Of a stretch of 64,000 bases of DNA, positions 18,346-27,285 are shown one piece after another. The notes beneath the pieces are model-generated. The model was not told the origin of the DNA. It did no database searches and saw only the letters and a program-made list of their open reading frames with translations. Source of the stretch: Cognatundibacterium rivi (GTDB taxonomy: Bacteria; Pseudomonadota; Gammaproteobacteria; Burkholderiales; Burkholderiaceae_D); assembly GCF_018139565.1 (NCBI RefSeq), contig NZ_JAGSPK010000005.1:186001-250000 (forward strand), in the 5' to 3' direction. Position 1 is the stretch's first letter; every line of letters begins with the position of its first letter. The position numbers and the translations under genes are program-made.

Positions 18346-18351
18346 TGTAAC

Positions 18352-18424
18352 GTCGCAGCGGATTTGTCACCGATTTGCAAAATAATTGTCTCGAACAAAT
18401 AACGCTATTTGCGAGATAATTGTC
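18352..18424. repeat. Transposase-site-like repeats, right end
   Basis: Three 17-bp units on the plus strand at 18352-18368, 18374-18390 and 18408-18424. The inner two share TTTGC-N6-AATTGTC; the outermost ends in ATTTGTC and is more divergent. Their spacing of 22 and 34 bases and place at the terminus suggest R1-R3-like binding sites for the phage transposase. Confidence 0.6.
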
Positions 18425-18559
18425 ACTAAAACGTTAAAGGCTAGATCCCTAGCCGTAAGCCACCGCACAATTTTGCGCATGTTTGCACGTAACTTTGAAT
18501 ATTACAAAACGCTAAATACCAGATACTCAGAATTATTTAACACTGCTATTGATGAGGCC

Positions 18560-18781
18560 TCAGACCTCAATCACCTGCACCGTTAAATTCGGTGCCTGTC
18601 CTTCAATCACGCCATCACGGATAAATACCTTTTGTCCGACTACGCCATTACCACGTACCGTTAAATACGCGCCGCCAGGCAACTGAACGACGCACTTTCC
18701 AGTTTCGACACTAACAACTGTTCCGACAAAAAGCGGGTAATCCGGTATCAGGTCTTTGAATACCTTAAATAAGTTAGCCAT
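18560..18781 (-). CDS. Small tail-tip protein, OB-fold-like
   Basis: A 73-residue protein, the last gene before the right phage end. VGTVVSVETGKCVVQLPGGAYLTVRG suggests a small beta barrel of the kind found in tail hub or spike proteins (core here: GTVVSVETGKCVVQLPGG). Its ATG lies inside the end of the preceding hub gene (eight-base overlap), so the two are coupled. No sequence family is recognised with certainty. Confidence 0.65.
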   Translation of the reverse strand: MANLFKVFKDLIPDYPLFVGTVVSVETGKCVVQLPGGAYLTVRGNGVVGQKVFIRDGVIEGQAPNLTVQVIEV

Positions 18782-20732
18782 GAGTAAGTACCTCTATCGT
18801 TTGCCGAACCTTGGCATCATTACCTGACGCATTGATGGACACGCCTTTAACGATTCCCATCACCGAATGTGAGTCGACGTAGCGGACAAAGCTACCTGGT
18901 TCAATAATTCCTGTTTCTGCCAGAACAGGTAGGCTTAACGAGTAGAGTGTGTTCCGTCCGGTTTCGGCCAACGTAACAATTCCTCGCTGTCTTGCGGCAA
19001 TTGGGCTGGTAATCAAAGCATCTGTGATCATCGGTGCTAACTTATCACCGGCTGTACCTTGGCGTTTAACGTAGCCCAGAATGCCGGCGCTGTTCGATCC
19101 ACTGACATAGACAGAGTTATAAACAGGGTTATCTATCCAACTGATTGCTTCTTTAGCCACAACGGCAGATGGCAGTTCAATGTCGGGCGTCGTTCCGCCC
19201 CAGTTCCAGGGTGCACTCGGATACTTAGCGCGAACTCTCAATATTTGAGCGACAGGATCCGGCTGAATGAATGCTCCTGCGGCAGCGGCTATTTCATTAA
19301 CAGCGGACATATACGTACCATAGTGGCTCCAAGCACCGGCGGGAACTACCCAATCGTAAATACGCCAGTCAACTTCCCAACCCAGTGATATGCCATTGAG
19401 TTTTAACGCATCATTCATGAGTTGCTGCGCGGTTCTATCCGTACTATTGGCAAATGTTAAAGTCGGACTATATTTTTCCGACAGCTGCGCTGATATCCCA
19501 CGGCCAGACACGGAAATCGTTGCTTGGCCAAACTGCCTGTCACTTTGAATATCCTCTGCAATCAATCGATAATACTGACCATTGACCATAGCTTCCAAAA
19601 TGACTGTGTCGCCGTCTACACCTGGCTCAATTAAGGAAATAGCGGATCGTGGCAACGATGCAGAAAACGACCATGTCCAGCTATCCCAGTCGATTTTGAG
19701 CTGCAAAGAGGTGGCAGGCAAGATATGATTGCCGTCGACGCGGCGCAGCTGTACGTTGTTTAACACGATATAAGTTCTCCTGACAGGAACAACAATCATT
19801 GAACCAGGGGTGACATAGGTATTACCAAAGACCAGATTACTACTTGTTGTTACAGGTTCTGCAAATACTAGATTAGCATCGCCTACATAAACGATAGGTG
19901 GTTTAACACCCGGCACATAACTGATGCCAATCGGCGGAACTATTGCCGTCTGAAATCGTTCAGTTTCGCGCACTCGGTATGCAGTTCCTGAACTGAATTT
20001 GTCAGATGTAGTTAAACGCATGGGTAGAGCTGACCGCCAGTGGCTTGGGACGGTCAACCGCTGACGTTGGCGATCTGCGAACTGAATATGTCCCATCATT
20101 TGCACGGGCCTAGCGTTGCTGAATGCAGACTTGTTTGTCGCTGCGTTTTTGTCCAAGTCACGAAAACGACTTTGTATGCGTGTACATAACGGGACGGCGT
20201 TCATCCATGTCATCGTAGCAGCACGACGCAATCGGTTTAGTTGGCGAATATCGTGCTTTGCACCAAATCGAAAACTCGTTGCGAGTGACCATTCGGTAGT
20301 TGCTCCGGATGATGCATGCCGTAGAGGCTTAACAATTGAACTATGGACTACTGCCAAAGTGGTTGCTGTGTTAAATTTTGTCTGCAATCGACTTACCAAT
20401 GGCCTTGCTGTATCTGAATCATACACACCAGTTGCTACGATATTTAACGCTGGGAACGAAGACTGAAGTTCTATTTCAAGCAATGACCCGACATGTGCAT
20501 CCAGCGTCAATGCCGGAAAACTACCATCGATTACAGCAGTCACATCCTGGACAACTACGATAATGGCCTGACCAGCAAACAGCAAATTACCATCAGTTGC
20601 CGCATTGTCGTTAAACAGCAAATTTCCATCATTGACAATCGTCGGACTGATTTTTACAGATACATCATCAACAAAGAGCAAATCGCCACTGGTTGACGAT
20701 ACCTCTGTAAATAGCAATTCAGACTGGTTCAT
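18774..20732 (-). CDS. Phage tail hub-like protein with LLF repeats
   Basis: A 652-residue structural protein. The N-terminal 55 residues carry repeated short units ending in ELLF, DLLF, NLLF and NLLF, and two more (NLVF) occur in the middle. The C-terminal half (from about 330: LQLKIDWDSWTWSFSASLP; later AAAGAFIQPDPVAQILRV) resembles baseplate hub proteins that assemble below the tail tube. It is flanked by other tail genes of the B3-like module. Exact role, hub or receptor-binding adaptor, cannot be settled from sequence alone. Confidence 0.65.
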   Translation of the reverse strand: MNQSELLFTEVSSTSGDLLFVDDVSVKISPTIVNDGNLLFNDNAATDGNLLFAGQAIIVVVQDVTAVIDGSFPALTLDAHVGSLLEIELQSSFPALNIVATGVYDSDTARPLVSRLQTKFNTATTLAVVHSSIVKPLRHASSGATTEWSLATSFRFGAKHDIRQLNRLRRAATMTWMNAVPLCTRIQSRFRDLDKNAATNKSAFSNARPVQMMGHIQFADRQRQRLTVPSHWRSALPMRLTTSDKFSSGTAYRVRETERFQTAIVPPIGISYVPGVKPPIVYVGDANLVFAEPVTTSSNLVFGNTYVTPGSMIVVPVRRTYIVLNNVQLRRVDGNHILPATSLQLKIDWDSWTWSFSASLPRSAISLIEPGVDGDTVILEAMVNGQYYRLIAEDIQSDRQFGQATISVSGRGISAQLSEKYSPTLTFANSTDRTAQQLMNDALKLNGISLGWEVDWRIYDWVVPAGAWSHYGTYMSAVNEIAAAAGAFIQPDPVAQILRVRAKYPSAPWNWGGTTPDIELPSAVVAKEAISWIDNPVYNSVYVSGSNSAGILGYVKRQGTAGDKLAPMITDALITSPIAARQRGIVTLAETGRNTLYSLSLPVLAETGIIEPGSFVRYVDSHSVMGIVKGVSINASGNDAKVRQTIEVLTHG

Positions 20733-20734
20733 GC

Positions 20735-21118
20735 TTAACTCAGGATAGCTGACAACAATACTGCTTTACCGCCCTTGTACAGCGTTGTACTCAACAACTT
20801 CAAATCACCTGTCCCAGCGTTGTCGCTGACGGTTAGATCAAATGCGACATCTCCCATACCAGTCACGACACGCGCCCAGGAGGCTATGCCGGAGTTGGAA
20901 ACCAGGGCAATTGTCGATGCAGCGAGTATTAACGTTCCATTACTTACGATACCAGATGGCTTATCCAGTTTAATTTCGACCAGCATCGTCGATGTAATTA
21001 CTCCAGTTATCGGCGGCGTGCCATCGTAGATCCTGATCCGGGCGTTTGCAGTTCCTGAATCCAGGTGTGTCAGCGATCCATAATGCCGAGCTTCCTGATG
21101 TGATTGAGATATCCTCAT
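20735..21118 (-). CDS. Tail-associated protein, unknown
   Basis: A 127-residue protein rich in Ser, Thr and Ala with predicted beta strands (ARIRIYDGTPP, VAFDLTVSDNAGTGD). Such small proteins sit beside fibre genes in B3-like tails. Start and stop are tightly packed: two bases to the hub gene and a four-base overlap with the upstream gene. No catalytic motif is visible. Confidence 0.6.
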   Translation of the reverse strand: MRISQSHQEARHYGSLTHLDSGTANARIRIYDGTPPITGVITSTMLVEIKLDKPSGIVSNGTLILAASTIALVSNSGIASWARVVTGMGDVAFDLTVSDNAGTGDLKLLSTTLYKGGKAVLLSAILS

Positions 21119-22029
21119 AAGACATCCGCCGTTAAATTGTCAGCGATGACAGCCTTAAACTGGTGGTTATAGTCGTAGGCGATAACGGTGTATTTTATTG
21201 CTGAACTGATGTTATTGAATGTATATGCTCCTGTGACTGGATCGCTCCATGTTTCACGCACAATCCTGCCATCGATGTCGCGTAATAATCGTACACGGCG
21301 ATGGACTGCATAGTCAGGTGTTCCCTTAACTTTAGTCGTCCCAGTGATTTTTCCATTTCCACCGAAATATAAATCGTTTTCTGAGCGAATAGCATTCACG
21401 ATTTTGGCGTTAGGAACAGGCTTCTCGATATCAATGTCCGGCGCGGGTGTAAAGTCGCCGGTGTATCGCGCCATCGTCGAGATACGAATATTATCGATAT
21501 AACCAATAAATCCAAGACCATTGGCACTCCCGATAGCCGTAATGCTTGCAGCATTAGGTTGACTGAATGGTACCCCTATCAATGTGCCATTCACATACAG
21601 CGATATGGCACCAGATAACCGGACCATTGCAATATGGAACCACTGGTTGAGCGGTAGTGTCACATCAAAGTTATATTCACTAAAAAAATACAGCATCACT
21701 TTTTGGCCTTTGACATAAATTCCAAAATTGGATGGTAGCCCGATAGCGATGACAGCATAGCTGGATGGGTATGCCGTCATGTATGCCCATGTTTCGACTG
21801 TGAAGTCCGCAGGTAATGACACGCCCGTCGTTGACGTTAATGCGTCATTTCCACCATTCAGTTTTAAACTGGCAGTTCCTGTTTTATTTAACGTTGTTGA
21901 TACAGCTGCAGTACCGATTAACGTTGAAAATAAATTACTGGCCGCAGTCCCATAGTTGATTGGCACTGAGTTATCAATACCGTTAAATGGCAACATGACT
22001 GGCGTTGAATAATAAAATGCGTCTGACAT
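21115..22029 (-). CDS. LamG-like tail fibre protein
   Basis: A 304-residue protein whose central part (about 25-190) fits a concanavalin/LamG-type domain: TVETWAYMTAYPSS, QWFHIAMVRLSGAISLYVNGTLIGVP (core FHIAMVRLSGAISLYVNG) and IGYIDNIRISTMARYTGDFTP. These domains bind sugars or proteins, so this is a candidate host-surface binding protein. The C-terminus (GRIVRETWSDPVTGAYTFNN) looks like a short carboxypeptidase-regulatory-like beta domain. Confidence 0.75.
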   Translation of the reverse strand: MSDAFYYSTPVMLPFNGIDNSVPINYGTAASNLFSTLIGTAAVSTTLNKTGTASLKLNGGNDALTSTTGVSLPADFTVETWAYMTAYPSSYAVIAIGLPSNFGIYVKGQKVMLYFFSEYNFDVTLPLNQWFHIAMVRLSGAISLYVNGTLIGVPFSQPNAASITAIGSANGLGFIGYIDNIRISTMARYTGDFTPAPDIDIEKPVPNAKIVNAIRSENDLYFGGNGKITGTTKVKGTPDYAVHRRVRLLRDIDGRIVRETWSDPVTGAYTFNNISSAIKYTVIAYDYNHQFKAVIADNLTADVL

Positions 22030-22030
22030 G

Positions 22031-23215
22031 TTATCTCCACGGTCCAGTGATCTCTATAAACACAACGCCTGCCGTGTTGTAAGTCGTGTTGTAATGGGGG
22101 ATCGCTTTCGCAATACGTCCTGCCAGATTTCCGACCGTCGGTACTTTATCCAGATGGGAGAACGCAGCTCCGCCAGCGTTTTGCGGAACCGCATACATAC
22201 CAGGGTATATTCCCCTGAATGATTTATTAGCGACTTCGCACAAATTGAAATTCGTCATATACAGCCCGTTATCAACTGCATTCGGAAACGGCACACCATC
22301 AGTCACATTGCCCGAATAGAAACTGGTCAATGCAGTAGTTAGCGTCTGAAATGAACGCAACAATTGCTGGGATGTTCCCAGACCAGTGTATGAACGTGCC
22401 GCATATACCGCTGCAGGACTGGGGTCTGAATAAAAATTATTGGATAGCGCCGGAATATTCCCAGACGATGCATCAGAAGCTGAACCGCTGATTACACTAG
22501 AAAATGCATCCCCTGATTTTGCTGCGACCAAATCACCAAACGTCGACAATTCGCTATGCGTCAACATATTACCGATGGGATAGCGATTAAAAATAATCGT
22601 TTTACTATCAGCGAACAAACTCCATATCCGTGGTGCGCTATCCGCAGTGCTACTTTTTGTCCAATATAAGCCTCCTGCCTGCTGTGTCTCAGTTGGAAAC
22701 TTATTTGTGCCGGTGTTCACATCTGTCATGACTTCATAGCCGACGACACGAGCGAATTTTGCATTCGTATCATCGACTCGTAAAATCATCCCGGTGGCTT
22801 CGACATTCGCAGATTTAAATGCAGCGAGATTCACGTCGCTAAATATCTTTGACCAGCCAGCCGGTGCTAACTTCATGCTGATGCTGCCTGTCGCAGATTG
22901 GTCGGCCAGACCAGATGTTTTAAAGCTGATCGAATTCGCTGTGATCGCTGTAACTTTCTGCTCACCATTTAACGCTGCTGGTGATGCACCATCGATAATG
23001 ACGACTACATCGACTTCAGCACTGTGTGGGCTGCTAAAATTGATGGTGGCCACATTAGCTGTAATCGTCAGTGAGTCCGCAGACTTCAGACCAAAACCGT
23101 CAACGAGACAGGCTTGTAATAGGATGAGCATAGAACCTGCCGTGCCATTCAACGGTGGAGCACTCAGCATCCCGGAGTGAAAAAACTTAACACTTGTATC
23201 AACAACTGATGCCAT
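22031..23215 (-). CDS. Phage tail protein
   Basis: A 394-residue structural protein without enzymatic motifs. N-terminal segment VKFFHSGMLSAPPLNGTAGS and a later stretch with YEVMTDVNTGTNKFPT and FADSKTIIFNRYP resemble conserved tail proteins of B3/D3112-type phages, where this gene lies next to the very large fibre-like protein as it does here. Function inferred only from position and style. Confidence 0.6.
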   Translation of the reverse strand: MASVVDTSVKFFHSGMLSAPPLNGTAGSMLILLQACLVDGFGLKSADSLTITANVATINFSSPHSAEVDVVVIIDGASPAALNGEQKVTAITANSISFKTSGLADQSATGSISMKLAPAGWSKIFSDVNLAAFKSANVEATGMILRVDDTNAKFARVVGYEVMTDVNTGTNKFPTETQQAGGLYWTKSSTADSAPRIWSLFADSKTIIFNRYPIGNMLTHSELSTFGDLVAAKSGDAFSSVISGSASDASSGNIPALSNNFYSDPSPAAVYAARSYTGLGTSQQLLRSFQTLTTALTSFYSGNVTDGVPFPNAVDNGLYMTNFNLCEVANKSFRGIYPGMYAVPQNAGGAAFSHLDKVPTVGNLAGRIAKAIPHYNTTYNTAGVVFIEITGPWR

Positions 23216-23231
23216 AAAAGCCTCTCATTAA

Positions 23232-26200
23232 TTAGTTTGGGTTATCGATATCGCCGCGAACGAGCAACGTGAACTGATCGCTAGCAACGCTAGCCGCACC
23301 CTGCAAAATTGTCCGCACTACCCAGACTGGCGGCGAAGCTCCGATGGTGTTAAATCGTAATACGTTACCAACTTCCCATCCCAGTCCCCAGCCTAGCGCT
23401 TTGAGCGTGAAGTAAGGCACTCCACCAGAAGGATTCAGAGGAGAACAGTCAGCATTGATACTACCGGTGGCGATGATGCCGACGTGCTCACCGATGACAT
23501 TGAATGTGCTTGATGATTGAAATACGACTGCCCATCGTTCTGTCAGCGCGCCTTTATTTGTTACGAGAATTGGGGCTAAAACATTGTTGTATGTCGCAAC
23601 GGCATCACTACCTATTGGAGAATCAGACCAGACGTTAGTCCATGTCCCCTGGTCAAAAGTAATCGATACTCGCGCGCGCAAGTCGCCTAGAACAAGCGCA
23701 CTGGACACCGTTGTTCCTGACACCGGATAGTCATGTGTCAATGGGCGTGTCAGTGCGATGGTGCCATCGATATTGACTGATCGTATTAGCGCCATATCTT
23801 CAACGCGGTTCTCTATTGAAATTGGTTGTTCATAGCCGGAAACATCGCTAAATGTAACCGTACCTGCCTCTAGGTCAGCCGTTAAACCAGTCGTGATCAG
23901 CACATTGTTTTTATCCGTGACTTTGACGCGAGATAGACGCACACGACCGGCGTTGTACACCTGGCCGTTGCTGACGATCACAGGCCCACTGGTGTGCGTA
24001 TGCCCGACTACAGCGAAACTACCGGCTCTGAAAATAGGCACACGACCGTCTGATGGCAGACGTACAGGATTGAGGCCAAGAATGTTCTGATCCAGCGGCA
24101 GATAGGAATAGCCGACCGCGTTGTACCGGAATGAATCGGCCTTTGCGAATTTGGCGGCAACATACTTTAAGCCAGCAATACCGAGATAGCTAAGATCGAT
24201 AACGCCCGGCAGGGTTGCTGATGTATCTGGCACTTTTACACCAAATCGCAGTGTCGCAACGCCGGTGGTATAGCGGACTGTTCCATAAATGCCGAGTGCG
24301 TCGTTGATGATATTGCCATCAGCGTTTGGTGTGACACTGAATGTCGTATCATCCTGCAGTGTACCGTTCAGTGTAAAGCCACCGTTGAACAATGGTGCGA
24401 TAGCTGTTCTGAACGTGATCGCATCCACCAGCGACGATGTTCCCACAGTTCTGACACCGAGGATATTAGAAACGACTGGCGATGTGTTTGCATCCCACGT
24501 GGTCAATACCATGCCGTAACGCTTACCGACGATACCCATCGTGCCGCAAGTTGTCCCCACGCCGGTTGACGGTGAAATGTCTTTAACTATGGTGGCATCG
24601 GCTTTGACCATGTGACGCTTGCCATTGAGTATGAACCCATCCGGCACATAGTCAGATTGCAGAAACAGTTTATTAAATGGGAAAGTGATGGTCGCTGCAG
24701 ATCCAGTACTTCCGGAATAACTATATTTCGCAACGCAAATATCGCTTGTCGTCCACCAGGGGGTTTTGAAATTATTAAAATTCTCGGGATTTGCCACGAT
24801 AGCTATTGGTACACTAACTGTCTTATAACCTAATGGGGTATATGTTGTTACCGAACTTGTTCCATCAGTGGACTGAATATCACCAATCTTAGTGGGTGCT
24901 ATTGATAAACCCAGTATTTCATACCCCGTCGTGATTTTGCTCAGCGTAACGATACCCGTTGAGTAATTGATAGAACCGACGGTGACGAATGCCGTACTAT
25001 TGATGGAGGGAGTACGAATATGACCATTTCCGTCGTCAGTCAATATTGCACCTGTTTTATACCCATGCATCGCTGAGTCACCAATGTATACATCCAGATC
25101 ACCAACCATACAATACACTGCCAGCATCAGCGTGGCTGGCGTTACTGCGCCTGGCAGTGCGATAGTCCAGTAGTCACCGCCGTCCGTCATCCCAGCAACA
25201 TCACCCTGTACTGCGACAGTTTCCGTATTGGACAAAGTGATTACGGTGTCTGCTGGCGGCAAGATATTCGGAGAAAACTCTACCCGTCCAGTTGCATAGT
25301 CAACTTGTCCAGCGGCGTCCCCCGTCAGCTTTCCATCAAGATCCACCGACGATTTATTGACGCCACCGACAGCCCACGTCAAATGAACTGTACCCGGCTT
25401 CATTGCCGTGGCGAGTTCAACCACGCGAGAAAACCGTTTTTCTGTTGCCATCGCCCCTGTTGGCACCAGTTCGGCAATGCTGGTATCCCCATTACTCACC
25501 CACTGCACAATCAACTCACTGCCAACATCGGGCAGTACACCCAATGTCGCTGCAACACTACCTGTCGCATAATTCACCTGGCCAGCACCGACAGAACTAT
25601 CGAAACCACGTAACGCGCCGGTACCATCATCAGTCAACACATACCAGTGATCCAGCGCCCGGTAGCTGACGGACACCGACCCTGCAGCGGGTACGGCATC
25701 AATCGACATGACGTAATTCAGGCGTTGACCAGCTTTTGTAACGGGAATACCAACCGACATCGTTACTTTTTCAGTCGATGACGCTGGTGTGTAGGTGTAG
25801 TTGATCTGTGTTGCGCCAGTACCGAATACATCACTCGACAGCGATAAAATACCGTTGTCGTAATCGACAGTACCCATCGACACAGTGCCGTTTTTTAACG
25901 TCCCGCCTGCATCTTTTAATGTGACCGGGCCCTGTGTGACCCGCAATGAACCTGGTAGGATTTTCCCACCGATATAAAGCTGATTGGCTGATGAAAAAAC
26001 AGTAGTACGGGTTTCTGTGATATCAGATCCGGACTGTGCCAATGTTGTTTTACGTTGATTCATGCGTGAATCAACAATCGGCACTTCGATTTTTGCGCTA
26101 GGTACTAACTGTGTGAAAATAGTTGATGCATTAATGACAGAGTCACCAACGCTCACTGCACTGGTTAATAACGCTGTTCCATAGTATCTGGCAGCATCAG

Positions 26201-26882
26201 CGACAATCGTAGAATAGATCTTTGTTGCCGTTAAATATGCCGTTTTGTCTGGCCCTCTGCGGCTTGCTTCAAAACCGATGTAATCACTTGTCAGCGCATC
26301 GCTGATTGTCATCAGCACTTCCGCTTTTTTATAAACACCCTCTGAATCTGCGAATGTACGAATACGTGAAGTAACGTCAGTCACACGTACAAACTGTTCA
26401 TATGTGTTGGTGCTACCTTCGCGCATCGTCAAACAGAATGTATCTCCAACAACAGGTAGAGGCGTATCAACGTCTTGCAATACCGTGATGGTCTGCTGGC
26501 CACCGATATGATCGCCAAAAAGGTATCCCGCCAACGCCTGAGCTTTTGATAAATACGATTCAATCCTACTTTTGGCACTTGTACGAGTATCGAACATATC
26601 CCCGGTTGAAAACAAACTCACCGATATACGTGGATCTGCCGGTGGTTCTGCGACAATGATATTTGCGCCAAAAAAACCATCCGTGTTGTCAGTCCTGACA
26701 GATGGGAAAATTTTACGCATGCTGACGCGGCCACCGGCTCTGTCCAGCTCTGAAATATCTGCAAATATGCCGTTACTTGTTCCGTCATGAATCACGACTG
26801 CCGTTGGCGAACCGCCACCCTCTGAAACATCATCCATAACTTGCGATGCAAGTAACGCTATATCACCTGAAAGAATTGTCAT
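23232..26882 (-). CDS. Large tail protein with beta repeats
   Basis: A 1216-residue structural protein, second largest of the phage. At least five copies of a unit resembling GxVDYxTGxVxL are spread through it (GQVNYATGSV, GQVDYATGRV, GSINYSTGIV, GTVDYDNGIL, GTVRYTTGVA), each apparently ending a beta-sandwich of about 100 residues. This suggests a chain of related domains, as in long tail-tip or fibre proteins. It lies between the distal tail protein and the tape-measure neighbour gene. Confidence 0.65.
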   Translation of the reverse strand: MTILSGDIALLASQVMDDVSEGGGSPTAVVIHDGTSNGIFADISELDRAGGRVSMRKIFPSVRTDNTDGFFGANIIVAEPPADPRISVSLFSTGDMFDTRTSAKSRIESYLSKAQALAGYLFGDHIGGQQTITVLQDVDTPLPVVGDTFCLTMREGSTNTYEQFVRVTDVTSRIRTFADSEGVYKKAEVLMTISDALTSDYIGFEASRRGPDKTAYLTATKIYSTIVADAARYYGTALLTSAVSVGDSVINASTIFTQLVPSAKIEVPIVDSRMNQRKTTLAQSGSDITETRTTVFSSANQLYIGGKILPGSLRVTQGPVTLKDAGGTLKNGTVSMGTVDYDNGILSLSSDVFGTGATQINYTYTPASSTEKVTMSVGIPVTKAGQRLNYVMSIDAVPAAGSVSVSYRALDHWYVLTDDGTGALRGFDSSVGAGQVNYATGSVAATLGVLPDVGSELIVQWVSNGDTSIAELVPTGAMATEKRFSRVVELATAMKPGTVHLTWAVGGVNKSSVDLDGKLTGDAAGQVDYATGRVEFSPNILPPADTVITLSNTETVAVQGDVAGMTDGGDYWTIALPGAVTPATLMLAVYCMVGDLDVYIGDSAMHGYKTGAILTDDGNGHIRTPSINSTAFVTVGSINYSTGIVTLSKITTGYEILGLSIAPTKIGDIQSTDGTSSVTTYTPLGYKTVSVPIAIVANPENFNNFKTPWWTTSDICVAKYSYSGSTGSAATITFPFNKLFLQSDYVPDGFILNGKRHMVKADATIVKDISPSTGVGTTCGTMGIVGKRYGMVLTTWDANTSPVVSNILGVRTVGTSSLVDAITFRTAIAPLFNGGFTLNGTLQDDTTFSVTPNADGNIINDALGIYGTVRYTTGVATLRFGVKVPDTSATLPGVIDLSYLGIAGLKYVAAKFAKADSFRYNAVGYSYLPLDQNILGLNPVRLPSDGRVPIFRAGSFAVVGHTHTSGPVIVSNGQVYNAGRVRLSRVKVTDKNNVLITTGLTADLEAGTVTFSDVSGYEQPISIENRVEDMALIRSVNIDGTIALTRPLTHDYPVSGTTVSSALVLGDLRARVSITFDQGTWTNVWSDSPIGSDAVATYNNVLAPILVTNKGALTERWAVVFQSSSTFNVIGEHVGIIATGSINADCSPLNPSGGVPYFTLKALGWGLGWEVGNVLRFNTIGASPPVWVVRTILQGAASVASDQFTLLVRGDIDNPN

Positions 26883-26883
26883 A

Positions 26884-27285
26884 TTAAATTTCCATCATCT
26901 TTAAATTCACTACCCACCAACTATCCATGTCATAGCTCGCCATTTCCGTTACCGGCGTTGCCTCTAATGCAGGCGGCTCATCGTGTCGAAAAACGACGTT
27001 AAATACCCGTTCATCATCTAATGTCAGTCGCAATTGCAATCCCGGAATTGCTGCCCATGTATGCAACTTTTCAACGGTTGCTCTGGTAATCCATGCCATC
27101 TCGGCGCTGGGCGGTTGTAACGTGATTGGCCGTCCTGCTTGGCGTACTGCGTTATCAATAATCAGCGCACCTGTTAAGCTGTACTCTTTGCTTGATGAGA
27201 CTGGCGACCAGGAGTGTTCATCTATCCATCGCATGTCGTGCGACAGCGTTAAACTTTCATTGGCCGTTAAATTTTTCAGGATCAT
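26884..27285 (-). CDS. Tail protein next to tape measure
   Basis: A 133-residue protein with a Trp-rich N-terminus (MRWIDEHSWSPVSSSKEYSL) and beta-rich remainder. Position directly after the tape-measure gene, with ATGA overlap, is that of a small distal-tail protein in B3-like siphoviruses. Nothing catalytic is visible; the name is positional. Confidence 0.6.
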   Translation of the reverse strand: MILKNLTANESLTLSHDMRWIDEHSWSPVSSSKEYSLTGALIIDNAVRQAGRPITLQPPSAEMAWITRATVEKLHTWAAIPGLQLRLTLDDERVFNVVFRHDEPPALEATPVTEMASYDMDSWWVVNLKMMEI

